Of a stretch of DNA of 64,000 bases, positions 1 through 8,947 are shown one piece after another; position 1 is the first letter of the stretch, and each line of letters begins with the position of its first letter. The DNA lies in NCBI RefSeq assembly GCF_020880815.1, contig NZ_JAJITD010000009.1:186001-250000 (forward strand), written 5' to 3'. Below the pieces are notes generated by a model. It made no database searches, was not told the DNA's origin, and saw only the letters and a list, made by a program, of their open reading frames with translations. Origin of the DNA: Paraburkholderia sejongensis. Lineage in GTDB: Bacteria; Pseudomonadota; Gammaproteobacteria; Burkholderiales; Burkholderiaceae. Position numbers and translations under genes: made by a program.

Positions 1-668
1 CGGTCGAACAGGTGAAGGGAGAGATGGCCGGCAAGGTCAGCGTCGGCACGATGCCGTCGCTCGCGCTGACGGTGCTGCCGCATGCGGTGTCGAGCTTTCG
101 CGAGCGGATGCCGCTGGTGAGTTTGCATCTGGAAGAAGTGACGGTGCCCGATGCGCTCGCGCGGCTGCGCAACGGCGCGCTCGATCTCGCGGCGATCCAT
201 CATGTGCAGGCGCTCGATCCCGACCTCGTGCAGGTGCCGCTGTACTCGACGCAGTTCGTCGTGACGATGCGCGCCGGCCATCCGCTCGCGCACGTCACGC
301 GGCTGTCCGAGCTGCTCGACGCCGAGTGGATCGTCACGGTCGGCGCCGATCATTTCCCGCACAGCGTGATGATGGCGATGTTCGGCGCGCATGGGCTGCC
401 GGTGCCGAAGCGGCTGCTGCGCGCGCCGTCGTCGTTCGCGGTGACGCTCGGGCTGGTGTCGCAGACCGACGTGATCAGCTGCTTCACGCGGCCGCTCGCG
501 CAGCGGGTCGCGCCGCTAGGAATCCGCGTCGCGCCGATCGAGGACGCCCTACCGAACTACGATCTGAGCATCATCTCGCGACGCGATCTGCTGCCGACGC
601 CGGCCGTGCAGCAGTTCGTCGCGTGTTTGCGGCAGGTGACGCGCGAGAGGATCGGCGCGGTGCAGTAA
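1..668 (+). CDS. LysR-family transcriptional regulator, C-terminal part (5' end outside window)
   Basis: The frame is open from the left edge, and about 220 residues of a LysR effector-binding domain are visible. The domain starts with the typical GKVSVG-like strand after the linker and ends in the second lobe (NYDLSIISRRD, then a final helix). The N-terminal helix-turn-helix must lie to the left of the window. GTG and ATG codons near the edge are internal, because the domain is already in register at base 3. Regulators of this family bind a small metabolite and control a neighbouring, often divergent, gene. The ligand cannot be read from this part. The downstream phnN is convergent, so it is not an obvious target. 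Confidence 0.85.
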   Translation, partial: VEQVKGEMAGKVSVGTMPSLALTVLPHAVSSFRERMPLVSLHLEEVTVPDALARLRNGALDLAAIHHVQALDPDLVQVPLYSTQFVVTMRAGHPLAHVTRLSELLDAEWIVTVGADHFPHSVMMAMFGAHGLPVPKRLLRAPSSFAVTLGLVSQTDVISCFTRPLAQRVAPLGIRVAPIEDALPNYDLSIISRRDLLPTPAVQQFVACLRQVTRERIGAVQ

Positions 669-713
669 GCGCGCGATGCGACGCAGCCGGCGCGTGACGG
701 GTGGCGTGACGCG

Positions 714-1265
714 CTAGACGCTCAGCGGCTCCTTGAGCGCCGCGATCAACGCGTGCCCCGCTTCTTCGAGCGCGCCGGAATTGTCGATCGACGTGCAACG
801 CACGCCGGCGGGCAACGCGAACGGCGCCTGCCGCGCGAGCCGCGCGGCGACCTGCTGCGCCGATTCGCGCGCTCGCGCGCCGAGCCGCGCTTCGCGGATA
901 TGCGGCGCGGCATTCACATGCACCACTTCCGCCCGCGGATAACGCGCGAGCGCATGCGGCAGATATTGCCGCGAACCGTTGACGACCACCGAGCAGCCGC
1001 GCGCGAGCCAGCCGTCGAGTTCGATGCCGATCCCGTAACGCAGCGCATGACTCGACCATTCGAGCGCGAACAGGCCGAGCACCGAGCGTGCGGCGAACTC
1101 CTCGACGCTCAGCGCGACGTGCGCTTCGCCATTGCCGCTCGGCCGCGTGATATAGCGATGCGCGAACAGGATCGGCTCGCCGGCGAGGCGCGTGCGCGCG
1201 AACGACAGCAGCGCGTCCTTGCCCGCGCCCGATGGCCCCATCACGTAGATCAAACGTCCTGCCAT
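714..1265 (-). CDS. phnN: Ribose 1,5-bisphosphate phosphokinase PhnN
   Basis: Cytoplasmic kinase of 183 residues. It turns ribose 1,5-bisphosphate into PRPP in the phosphonate C-P lyase pathway. A guanylate-kinase-type P-loop, GPSGAGKD, lies at residues 10-17. The RYITRP segment and the VVVNGSR strand match PhnN rather than Gmk. Length is normal for the family (about 185). A GGAGGT ribosome binding site precedes the ATG. No other phn genes occur in the window, so here it stands apart from a C-P lyase operon, although it may be co-oriented with the next genes on the minus strand. Confidence 0.88.
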   Translation of the reverse strand: MAGRLIYVMGPSGAGKDALLSFARTRLAGEPILFAHRYITRPSGNGEAHVALSVEEFAARSVLGLFALEWSSHALRYGIGIELDGWLARGCSVVVNGSRQYLPHALARYPRAEVVHVNAAPHIREARLGARARESAQQVAARLARQAPFALPAGVRCTSIDNSGALEEAGHALIAALKEPLSV

Positions 1266-1341
1266 TGCCGGCCCACCTCCTTGTGATTTGCGTCGTTGCT
1301 GGATTCGCTACCGGCTACGCGCTACTCGCGCGGCGCGTCGC

Positions 1342-3210
1342 TTACGCGGTCGGCTCCGCCTCGCGGCCCTCGTCCGCGTCCGCCGCGTCGCTCGCGTCCC
1401 TCGCGTCCGTCGCGGCGCGCACCTCGGCGACACCGGCCCGGGCGGCCGCTTCGGCGGCTTCGGCCTGCTCGCGCAGTCGCGCGGCGAGCAGGTCGCGGTA
1501 GCGCAGATACGCGCAGCGCCCGCCCGATTTCGCCGCGTACATCGCCGCGTCCGCGTTCAGCAGCAGCTCTTCGGCATTGCCGCTGTCGTGCGGGAATTCG
1601 CTGATGCCGATGCTCGCGCCGACCGTCATGCTGTTGCCGTCGAGCGTCAGCGTTTCGTTGAGCGCGTCCATGATACGCGTGGCGATCGCCGGCATCACCT
1701 GCGCCGCGCGCGCGCCTTCGATCAGAACGATGAATTCGTCGCCGCCGAGCCGCGCGACCACGTCGCCGGCATCGAGCACGTCCCGCAGACGGCGCGCGAC
1801 CGCGACCAGCACCTTGTCGCCGACCGAGTGGCCGAACTGGTCGTTGATCTGCTTGAAGCGGTCGAGGTCGACGAACAGCACCGCGAGTTCCTCGCGGCCG
1901 CGCCGCGCGTCGTCGATCGCGCGTTCGAGCTTGCGCATGAACAGCATGCGGTTCGGCAAGCCGGTCAGCACGTCGTGGGTGGCCAGATATTCGAGGTCGC
2001 TCTGCTTGCTGCGCAGCGCGTCCATCTGCGCGCGGATCTCGCCGCGCAAGCGCTCGAAGCAGCGCGCGAGCACGCCGATTTCGTCGGTGCGCTTGAGCGG
2101 CAGCGTGTGCATCGCGTGCGCGGCGAACAGATGGGTGGCGGCATACGCGAGCTGATGCAGCGGCTTGGTCAGCGCCCGCGCGAACAGGATCGCCAGCAGC
2201 ACCGACAACGCGCTGAACACCAGCACCATGCGGATGATGCGCGTGCCGAGCTGATGCGCGCCCGACAGCACGTCTTCGAGCGGCTTGGCGAGCCCGAGCA
2301 CGATGAAGCGGTTGCCGTCCGAGCCGCCGAACGGCCGGCGCACGAACGTGAGCACGTGGCCGCCCGCCTGGCGCGGCCGCGTCAGCCCGTTGACCAGCAC
2401 CGCGGTCTGCTTCTGCTCGAACAGCGGCCGCGTGACCGGGAAGCTGTCCTGCATCAGTACGCGCCGGCCGCGATCGAAGCCGAAAGTTTGCGACGCATCC
2501 GGATGCACGAGGAAGTCGCCCCACTCGTTGGCCAGATAGACCTGGTAGTCGCTCGGCAGATCGCTTTGCAGGCGCCGCAGCATCCCGGCCAGATCGATGT
2601 CGATCACGACCACGCCGACCACGCGGCCGCGCTCGTCCGCGATCGGCGTGCCGATCCGCAGCGTCGGCCTGCCCTGCGCGGCGTGCGTGCTGTATTCGTG
2701 ATTGACGCCGATCGGCGACGTGTAAATGCGGCCCGGCGAAAACGCGAGCGTCTCGAACACATAGGAGAACTGGGCTTTTTCCTGCAGATCGTTTCCCGCG
2801 ACCCGCACGATGCCGTCGCGGTCGCGATCGAAACGGATCAGCTCGAGCCCGTAGTGCTGCCGCGTGATCAGCCGCACCTGCAGATATTCCGGGTGATGCA
2901 GCATGAAGCTCGAATACACCAGGGCGAGACGCTCGCGCCCGGCGTCCGGGCCGATCCCGTCGTCGGTCTGCGCGACCTGCGCCGACGACGGCATCGAGGC
3001 GAGCACCAGCGCGTCGGCGGCGACGTCGTCGATCGATACCGAGATGCGCTGGCCGAGCAGCTCGGTCGACGTGAGCAGGCTGCGCTCCGCTTCGTTGACC
3101 AGCATCGTGCGGTTCGCGTGATACGCGTAGTAGCCGGTCGCGCCCGACGCGAGCACGCCGATGAACGCGAACAGCACCGACAGCTTGAAGGTCAGGCCGC
3201 GGCGGAACAT
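1342..3210 (-). CDS. Membrane diguanylate cyclase: periplasmic dCache, HAMP, GGDEF
   Basis: Predicted inner-membrane enzyme of 622 residues making c-di-GMP. The order is: transmembrane helix about 10-30, a periplasmic double-Cache-like sensor about 35-305, a second helix about 325-345, HAMP about 346-398, and a GGDEF domain with an intact GGDEF at 489-493. The upstream DVLTGLPNR motif is also intact. The RxxD inhibitory site expected five residues before GGDEF is replaced by DAGD, so product inhibition through the classical I-site is unlikely. There is no EAL domain. The C-terminal 60 residues are Ala/Glu/Asp-rich and probably disordered. The ATG overlaps the stop of the upstream polyamine-binding protein gene by one base (TGATG), which implies translational coupling. 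A longer reading of this frame into the upstream gene is rejected. Confidence 0.9.
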   Translation of the reverse strand: MFRRGLTFKLSVLFAFIGVLASGATGYYAYHANRTMLVNEAERSLLTSTELLGQRISVSIDDVAADALVLASMPSSAQVAQTDDGIGPDAGRERLALVYSSFMLHHPEYLQVRLITRQHYGLELIRFDRDRDGIVRVAGNDLQEKAQFSYVFETLAFSPGRIYTSPIGVNHEYSTHAAQGRPTLRIGTPIADERGRVVGVVVIDIDLAGMLRRLQSDLPSDYQVYLANEWGDFLVHPDASQTFGFDRGRRVLMQDSFPVTRPLFEQKQTAVLVNGLTRPRQAGGHVLTFVRRPFGGSDGNRFIVLGLAKPLEDVLSGAHQLGTRIIRMVLVFSALSVLLAILFARALTKPLHQLAYAATHLFAAHAMHTLPLKRTDEIGVLARCFERLRGEIRAQMDALRSKQSDLEYLATHDVLTGLPNRMLFMRKLERAIDDARRGREELAVLFVDLDRFKQINDQFGHSVGDKVLVAVARRLRDVLDAGDVVARLGGDEFIVLIEGARAAQVMPAIATRIMDALNETLTLDGNSMTVGASIGISEFPHDSGNAEELLLNADAAMYAAKSGGRCAYLRYRDLLAARLREQAEAAEAAARAGVAEVRAATDARDASDAADADEGREAEPTA

Positions 3211-4376
3211 CAGAAGCGCTCCGAGCGGTCGCCCGACACGATGCGCGTCCACAGTTCCTCGCGCCGATGGGTGTCTTCGACCGGACCGATCCACACGATG
3301 TGCGCGTTCGCGCTGCTGCCGGCAAAGCCCGCGAGCGTATTGGCGAGTCCCTGACGCTGCGTGAGCAGCCCGCTTACGTCCGGCTCCAGCATGTAGTTGA
3401 TCCACGCGAGCGCGAGCGTCGGGTTGCTCGCCGCGCGCGTGACCGCCCAGCAGTCGAGCCACGCGAGCGCGCCTTCGTCGGGGATCACATAGCCGACGTC
3501 CGCGCCCGCGCGCCGCAGCAACTGCACCTGCTGGGTGCCGTAGTTGCCGAACATCAACGCGACCTTGTGCCGGATGAAGAACGCGGTCGCCTCTTCCGGC
3601 AGCGTGTAATAGGTCAGCAGATTGCGGCGCAGCTCGACCAGCTTGTGCGCGACCGCGCGCATCTGCGCGGCGTCGAGCTGGAACGGCTGCGGATAGCCGA
3701 GCGCGAGCGCGGTAAACGAGAAGTTGTGCTGCGCGCTGTTGAAGTCGAGCACCTTGCCGCGATAACGCGGGTTCCACAATTCGCGCATCGAGTGCGGGGC
3801 CTCCGGGATCTGCCGGCGATCGTAGATCAGGCCCATCGACGAATACGTGAACGGAATCCCATACACCCGGCCCGCCGTCGTCAAACCGTCGATCGAGCCG
3901 AGCGCCTGAAAGCGCGGCAACTGCCTGCCGGTGTTGGGCACACTGGCGAGATCGAGCGGCGCGAGCAGATGCGCGTCGGTATAGCGGCGAATTTCGGCGG
4001 TATTGGCGGCGAGCACGTCGAACGGCGCGTGGTCCTTGCCGTGCATCTGCGCCCACAACGCTTCGTCGGAATCGACCAGCGTGACTTCGACCTTCGCGTC
4101 ATAGCGCGTTTCGAAATTCTTCACCACGTCGGGGTCCGCATAGCCGGGCCACGCGAGCACGCGCAGTACGTTGCCGGCGGCCGACGCGGAGTGCGCCGCG
4201 CTCAAACTCGCGCATAACAATACACCGGCCGGCACGGACAAAAAGGCGGATGAAAGCGTCACGGCGGCGACGGCCCGAAAAACCGCGCTTAACGAAGCTG
4301 TAATGACGGCGAAAATCCCGCGCGAAACGCTGTGTGTGGATAAAGCGGCGCGCACCGGCACACCCGCGTTCGTCAT
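3210..4376 (-). CDS. PotD/PotF-like periplasmic polyamine-binding protein
   Basis: Extracellular solute-binding protein of about 388 residues, predicted periplasmic. After a long hydrophobic N-terminal region ending in HSASA, the mature part begins LRVLAWPGYADP, as in PotD/PotF (NWxxYI/L). It keeps YGIPFTYSSMGLIYD, WNPRYRGKVL and IPDEGALAWLD, which line the polyamine cleft in the family. The start is uncertain: in-frame ATGs exist at 4376, 4427 and 4436, and the frame stays open to 4577. I chose 4376 because it gives a normal-length protein, though no strong ribosome binding site is seen. No permease or ATPase genes flank it. Its only tight partner is the diguanylate cyclase, which suggests a sensory rather than a transport role, as for NspS of Vibrio. 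Confidence 0.82.
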   Translation of the reverse strand: MTNAGVPVRAALSTHSVSRGIFAVITASLSAVFRAVAAVTLSSAFLSVPAGVLLCASLSAAHSASAAGNVLRVLAWPGYADPDVVKNFETRYDAKVEVTLVDSDEALWAQMHGKDHAPFDVLAANTAEIRRYTDAHLLAPLDLASVPNTGRQLPRFQALGSIDGLTTAGRVYGIPFTYSSMGLIYDRRQIPEAPHSMRELWNPRYRGKVLDFNSAQHNFSFTALALGYPQPFQLDAAQMRAVAHKLVELRRNLLTYYTLPEEATAFFIRHKVALMFGNYGTQQVQLLRRAGADVGYVIPDEGALAWLDCWAVTRAASNPTLALAWINYMLEPDVSGLLTQRQGLANTLAGFAGSSANAHIVWIGPVEDTHRREELWTRIVSGDRSERF

Positions 4377-5075
4377 TGCCCGCTTAAAAGGCTGTTTACA
4401 ACAGCTCGTTTCATCCGCTGTCGACATCGTGTGCATGGTTAACACCGTTGAGCAGAAGGCCTTTTGAGCGAATGTAAAAGCGCGACGCTCTCGCGTTGAG
4501 GCTGGCAAACCAGTACCGGCCGGCCCGCGCGGGCGGCGCCTGGCGGCAAGCGCGGGGAGCACCGATGATAGCGCCAAAGCCCAAGTTTTTAGCCCTTATT
4601 CGAGACCAAAGCGCAAAAAATATCCGCTGTTGGTAACAGCAGGTAATGCATCGGTCGACAACCCGGCCGCTACGTTTAAATAACGGCCATTTATGGGTAA
4701 TCTTTAATTGGTCCGCGGTGGTTTTCAAACAGCGCCCGCTATAATCGGGCAAAAAGCCGTTGTAAATCAGTGATAGTAACGACCGCCGCGAAGGCTTTGC
4801 CTGCACGCGTCGATTACAAACCGGTTACGTCGCGGCGAACCGCGGCTTACACCCTATAACCGCGCCGCGCGGCGGCCCGCGGCGTTAGAAGCCCCCCTCC
4901 TACGCCATCCGGTGTTTTCCTAACATCCCAATATTTTTGAACTGATAAGCTTTGCGCGCGTTGCAGGCCGACCCGGCTTGCAACTGACCCCAAAACCCGT
5001 CGCGAGTCGCGCCGGGGAGCCCCCGGCGGCGCAAATGCCGAGGGCGCAATTGAACTACACCGAGGAGTTAAAACA
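4377..5075. other. Intergenic region between divergent substrate-binding protein genes
   Basis: About 700 bases without a convincing gene. The longest minus-strand frame is a rightward extension of the polyamine-binding protein frame with no family signal. The stretch 4580-4760 is AT-richer than the surroundings and probably holds the two divergent promoters. The last 15 bases carry a clear GAGGAG ribosome binding site for the gene at 5076. I could not assign exact promoter boxes. Confidence 0.5.
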
Positions 5076-5858
5076 GTGAAAAAACTGCTAGCGGCTTTGA
5101 CAGTTGCCCTGCTTGCCACCGTCGCGATCGGCGCACACGCTAAAGATTGGACGACGATCCGTTTCGGCGTCGACGCAAGCTATCCCCCTTTCGAGTCGAA
5201 AGGCGCGGACGGCAAGCTCGTTGGCTTCGATATCGACCTCGGCAATGAAATCTGCAAGCGCGTCGGCGCGAAGTGCGTGTGGGTCGAAAACGACTTCGAC
5301 GGCATGATCCCGGCGCTGAAGGCGAAGAAGTTCGACGGCGTGCTGTCGTCGATGTCGATGACCCCGCAACGCGCGGAACAGGTCGCGTTCTCGTCGAAGC
5401 TGTTCAACACGCCGACGCGCCTCGTCGCGAAGAAGGGTTCGGGCCTGCTGCCGACCCCGGAATCGCTGAAGGGCAAGACGATCGGCGTCGAACAGGGCAC
5501 GATCCAGGAAACCTACGCGAAGACCTACTGGGAGCCGAAGGGCGCCAAGGTCGTGCCGTACCAGAACCAGGACCAGGTCTACGCGGACCTGATCTCGGGC
5601 CGTCTGGACGCGGCGCTGCAAGACGCGGTGCAGGCTGAACAGGGCTTCCTGAAGACGCCGCGCGGCGCGGGCTTCGACTTCGCCGGCAAGGACCTCGTCG
5701 ACGCGAAGATCCTCGGCAACGGCGCCGGCATCGGCATGCGCAAGGAAGACACCGATCTGAAGGCGAAGGTCGACAAAGCGATCGCCGACATGATCAAGGA
5801 CGGCACCTACAAGAAGATCGAACAGAAGTATTTCGACTTCGACGTGTACGGCGGCTAA
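5076..5858 (+). CDS. Periplasmic cationic amino-acid (Lys/Arg/Orn or His) binding protein of an ABC transporter
   Basis: Substrate-binding protein of 260 residues of the ArgT/HisJ/ArtJ group. A signal peptide (MKKLLAALTVALLATVAIGAHA) is cut before KDW. The mature protein begins with the family strand IRFGVDASYPPFE, followed by GFDIDLGNEICKR, SSMSMTPQRAEQVAFS, GKTIGVEQGT and a C-terminal IADMIKDGTYKKIEQKYF. These are the residues that clamp the alpha-amino and carboxylate groups of the ligand. Length is typical. The gene is followed by a strong terminator and has no permease or ATPase partner in the window. It is probably abundantly made and shared with transport genes elsewhere. Confidence 0.9.
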   Translation: MKKLLAALTVALLATVAIGAHAKDWTTIRFGVDASYPPFESKGADGKLVGFDIDLGNEICKRVGAKCVWVENDFDGMIPALKAKKFDGVLSSMSMTPQRAEQVAFSSKLFNTPTRLVAKKGSGLLPTPESLKGKTIGVEQGTIQETYAKTYWEPKGAKVVPYQNQDQVYADLISGRLDAALQDAVQAEQGFLKTPRGAGFDFAGKDLVDAKILGNGAGIGMRKEDTDLKAKVDKAIADMIKDGTYKKIEQKYFDFDVYGG

Positions 5859-5902
5859 CTCCCGCCCCGCGTGCGGCAGCGCACGCCGGCTGCATGCTTG
5901 AG

Positions 5903-5934
5903 ACGGGCTCCGCGTGGCGGAGCCCGTTTTGTTT
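5903..5934 (+). terminator. Rho-independent terminator after the amino-acid-binding protein
   Basis: An 11-bp GC-rich stem (5903-5913 with 5917-5927) has a 3-base loop and is followed by TTTTGTTT. This is the clearest intrinsic terminator in the window and it closes the single-gene unit at 5076. Confidence 0.85.
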
Positions 5935-6093
5935 GGGCGCGCAGATCGGCTAAGATCGTGCGACACGCGAAGGCTACGAGACACCTGCGCCGCGCGCCGC
6001 CAGCCCGCTTTCCCGCCCGCGACGGCACGCACCTTTCCCCATGCAATCAACCAGATAGCGCCGCTCGCCCAGACGAGCCGCGAAGCCAATATC

Positions 6094-7209
6094 ATGCAAA
6101 CCCTGACCCATCCGCTGATTGCCCCGTCGCTTGGCACCGAACGCAACCTGACGAGTTTCCACTACGGTCCCGGGGGCGGACAGAAGATTTACATCCAGTC
6201 GTCGCTGCATGCGGACGAGTTGCCCGGCATGCTGGTGTCGTGGGCGCTGCGCCGCAAGCTCGCCGCGCTCGAAGCCGCCGGCAAACTGCGCGGCGAAGTG
6301 GTGGTCGTACCGGTGCCCAATCCGATCGGTCTCAATCAACACCTGCTCGGCCAGATGCTGGGCCGCTTCGAAACCGGCAGCGCGCAGAACTTCAACCGTA
6401 ATTTCCACGACCTCGCGGCGCTGGTGCTGCCGGTGATCGAAGCGCGCCTGACGGGCGACATCGACGCGAATCGCAGCGCGATCCGCGCGGCGATGCGCGA
6501 AGCACTGGACGCGCAGCAGCCGACCACCGAACTCGCGTCGCAACGCCTCGCGCTGCAAAAACTGTCGTATGACGCCGACGTCGTGCTCGATCTGCACTGC
6601 GACTGGGAAGCCGCGATGCACCTGTACACGAACCCGGATCTGTGGCCCGAGGTCGAGCCGCTCGCGCGCTATCTGGACGCCAAGGCGTCGCTGCTGGCGC
6701 TGAACTCGGTCGGCAATCCGTTCGACGAAATCCACAGCTTCTGCTGGTCCGATCTGCGCGGCCGCTTCGGCGAGCGCTTCCCGATTCCGAACGGCGGTAT
6801 CTCGGTGACGATCGAGCTGCGCGGCCAGCGCGACGTGTCATACGAATACGCGGACCAGGACGCGCAAGGGATCATCGAGTATCTGACTTCGCGCGGCGTA
6901 ATCGACGGCGAGGCCGCGCCGCTGCCCCCGCTCGAATTCGCGGCGACCCCGCTCGCGGGCGCCGAACCGCTGGTCGCGCCGATCAGCGGCGTGCTCGTGT
7001 ATCGCTGCGACGTCGGCACGTGGGTGGACGTGGGCCGCGAAATCGCCGACATCGTCGATCCGCTGACCGACCGTGTCGTCACGATCAAGAGCAACGTGGC
7101 CGGCGTGCTGTACGCACGGCACCTCGCGCGCTTCGCGACGGCCGGCCTCGAGTTCGCGCGAATCGCCGGCGCGAACGCGTTTCGTAGCGGTTCGTTGTTG
7201 AGCAACTAG
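6094..7209 (+). CDS. Succinylglutamate desuccinylase/aspartoacylase-family (M14-like) zinc hydrolase
   Basis: Protein of 371 residues of the AstE/AspA zinc carboxypeptidase-like family. The Zn-binding pair is seen as SSLHADELPG (H and E near residue 35) with the third ligand in VVLDLHCDWEA. The C-terminal part has a biotinyl/lipoyl-like beta barrel (LVAPISGVLVYRCDVGTWVDVG), usual in the M14 'deacylase' branch. Family members remove acyl groups from amino acids or make ectoine-like products. The true substrate is unknown here. The start at 6094 follows the homology. The reading frame upstream to 5914 lies over the preceding terminator and is rejected. Next to an amino-acid-binding protein, a role in amino-acid or acyl-amino-acid use is possible. 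Confidence 0.8.
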   Translation: MQTLTHPLIAPSLGTERNLTSFHYGPGGGQKIYIQSSLHADELPGMLVSWALRRKLAALEAAGKLRGEVVVVPVPNPIGLNQHLLGQMLGRFETGSAQNFNRNFHDLAALVLPVIEARLTGDIDANRSAIRAAMREALDAQQPTTELASQRLALQKLSYDADVVLDLHCDWEAAMHLYTNPDLWPEVEPLARYLDAKASLLALNSVGNPFDEIHSFCWSDLRGRFGERFPIPNGGISVTIELRGQRDVSYEYADQDAQGIIEYLTSRGVIDGEAAPLPPLEFAATPLAGAEPLVAPISGVLVYRCDVGTWVDVGREIADIVDPLTDRVVTIKSNVAGVLYARHLARFATAGLEFARIAGANAFRSGSLLSN

Positions 7210-7221
7210 GACTGACTCTGC

Positions 7222-7243
7222 GGGCCGGCGCTCTTGCCGGCCC
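7222..7243 (+). terminator. Short GC hairpin after the deacylase gene (weak terminator)
   Basis: A perfect 8-bp stem (7222-7229 with 7236-7243) and a 6-base loop sit just after the stop. No T-tract follows, so termination by this element alone is doubtful. Confidence 0.3.
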
Positions 7244-7602
7244 TCGCATCTTCCCTTCCGCCGCTCGCTTCTAATCCGTTTCGGTTCACCCCTTCGGCGA
7301 CGTCTCGCCCAGCTACTCCAAAAAACTCCCCACAACATAGGTCAAATCTGGCTTGACAGCGCGCTCGCGCTTATTCTGCCGCGCGAACAGCCGCTTATCC
7401 CCGGTTGCGAAAAGCTTATGACAGTGCGGTCTTGCGCAAGACTGGCTGCCGTCGCCAGCAAAGTGTCGCGCGCACACGACAGATAAGAAAAAAACCCTAA
7501 CTGTCATACACGGTACTCAGCGTTCCCTTAAATTGCCGCCGTCGCGCGACTTTGCCGCAGAGCACCGCGTCGCGATCGCCAATTTTTTAACCGGAGAATG
7601 TT

Positions 7603-8751
7603 TTGAACAAAAAAATCCTGACCGCCGCTACCTTTGCCCTGTTCGCCAGCGCTGCTCACGCACAAAGCAGCGTCACGCTGTACGGCCTGATCGACGCCGG
7701 TATCAGCTACGTGAACAACTCGAAGACGGCGAGCGGCAGCGACCACCTCTTCAAGTACGACGACGGCGTTGCGCAAGGCAGCCGTTGGGGCCTGCGCGGC
7801 ACGGAAGACCTGGGCGGCGGCCTGAAGGCACTGTTCGTGTTGGAAAACGGCTTTAACAGCGGCACGGGCGCTGCCGGCCAGGGCGGCGCGATGTTCGGCC
7901 GTCAGGCATTCGTGGGTCTGTCGCAGAACAACATCGGCTCGCTGACGTTCGGTCGCCAGTACACGTTCTCGACCGACTTCCTCGGCGCGAACTACTCGAC
8001 CGGCGGCCAGACCGTCGCCGGTAACTACGCTTACCACATCAACGACATCGACCAGCTGACGTCGAGCCGTATCAACAACTCGGCCAAGTTCACCAGCGCG
8101 AACTTCTCGGGTCTGACGTTCGGCGGCATGTACGGCTTCTCGAACCAGGCAGGCGCATTCGCCGGTGCACCGGCGGTCGGCACGACCGCTGGCTCGTCGC
8201 GCGCATACAGCTTCGGCCTGAACTACGCAAACGGCCCGTTCGGCATCGGCGCGGCGTACACCGACATCAGCTACCCGGGTCAGGCTACCCCGGCAATGTC
8301 GACGACGGTCTCGAACATCGTAACCGGCACCGTGCGCGACCTGCGCTCGTTCGGCGTCGGCGCTCGCTACGCGATCGGCCCGGCAACGCTGTGGGCGTTG
8401 TACACCAACACGCGCCTCGAGGCGACGACCGGCAGCGCGACGACGTTCGCAGCGTACGAAGCGGGCGCGAAGTACGCGATCACGCCGGCAATCACGGCAG
8501 GCGCGGGCTACACGTACATGCACCTGAGCAACGCGAACAAGGGTCACTGGAACCAGGTGGACCTGAGCGCCGCTTACGCGTTGTCGAAGCGCACGGACGT
8601 GTACGTGCTGGGCATCTACCAGATCGCATCGGGCAACAACAACGGCACGCCGCTGCAGGCACAGATCGGTTCGAGCACGAGCTACTTCGGTACGTCGGGT
8701 ACGTCGGACAACCAGCTCGCGTTCCGCCTGGGTCTGCGTCACAAGTTCTAA
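7603..8751 (+). CDS. Outer-membrane general porin (Burkholderia-type, Gram-negative porin family)
   Basis: Protein of 382 residues. It has a signal peptide ending AAHA, the mature start QSSVTLYGLIDAGISYV, the strand-turn motif SRWGLRGTEDLGGGLKALFVLE, FGRQAFVGLS, and a C-terminal FRLGLRHKF ending in phenylalanine as needed for BAM recognition. A 16-strand trimeric beta barrel in the outer membrane is expected. The start is TTG at 7603, supported by GGAG seven bases upstream; the nearby ATG at 7598 runs directly into a stop. Codon choice is strongly biased, which fits high expression. About 390 bases of upstream DNA probably contain the regulatory region. Confidence 0.92.
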   Translation: MNKKILTAATFALFASAAHAQSSVTLYGLIDAGISYVNNSKTASGSDHLFKYDDGVAQGSRWGLRGTEDLGGGLKALFVLENGFNSGTGAAGQGGAMFGRQAFVGLSQNNIGSLTFGRQYTFSTDFLGANYSTGGQTVAGNYAYHINDIDQLTSSRINNSAKFTSANFSGLTFGGMYGFSNQAGAFAGAPAVGTTAGSSRAYSFGLNYANGPFGIGAAYTDISYPGQATPAMSTTVSNIVTGTVRDLRSFGVGARYAIGPATLWALYTNTRLEATTGSATTFAAYEAGAKYAITPAITAGAGYTYMHLSNANKGHWNQVDLSAAYALSKRTDVYVLGIYQIASGNNNGTPLQAQIGSSTSYFGTSGTSDNQLAFRLGLRHKF

Positions 8752-8867
8752 ATGGATTGCCGGGGATGAGGGCGCTTGCGTCTTTTGTCCTGGTGGTTTG
8801 AGGAACAACGCGCCGGCTTGAAGCGCCTTCTATTTATATAGCTCGAAGGTGTTCGATCGACGCGCAG

Positions 8868-8911
8868 CGGGCCGGGTTATGTGTACTACAGGACCCGGCC
8901 CGTTCCGTTCT
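8868..8911 (+). terminator. Probable intrinsic terminator after the porin gene
   Basis: A 10-bp stem (8868-8877 with 8893-8902) encloses a 15-base loop and is followed by TTCCGTTCT. It lies between the convergent porin and DUF1493 genes and may act in both directions. Confidence 0.55.
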
Positions 8912-8947
8912 GGCTTCATGAGTTTGTGCCAGCGCGTATCGGCAACT

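Noticed and set aside
1288..3354. Long plus-strand frame of 688 codons opposite the diguanylate cyclase
   Set aside because: It is an antisense shadow in GC-rich DNA, with Arg/Ala/His-rich sequence and no domain; the minus strand carries the full conserved gene.
7353..7377. TTGACA and TATTCT as a sigma-70 promoter of the porin
   Set aside because: The spacing is only 13 bases, too short for a standard promoter.
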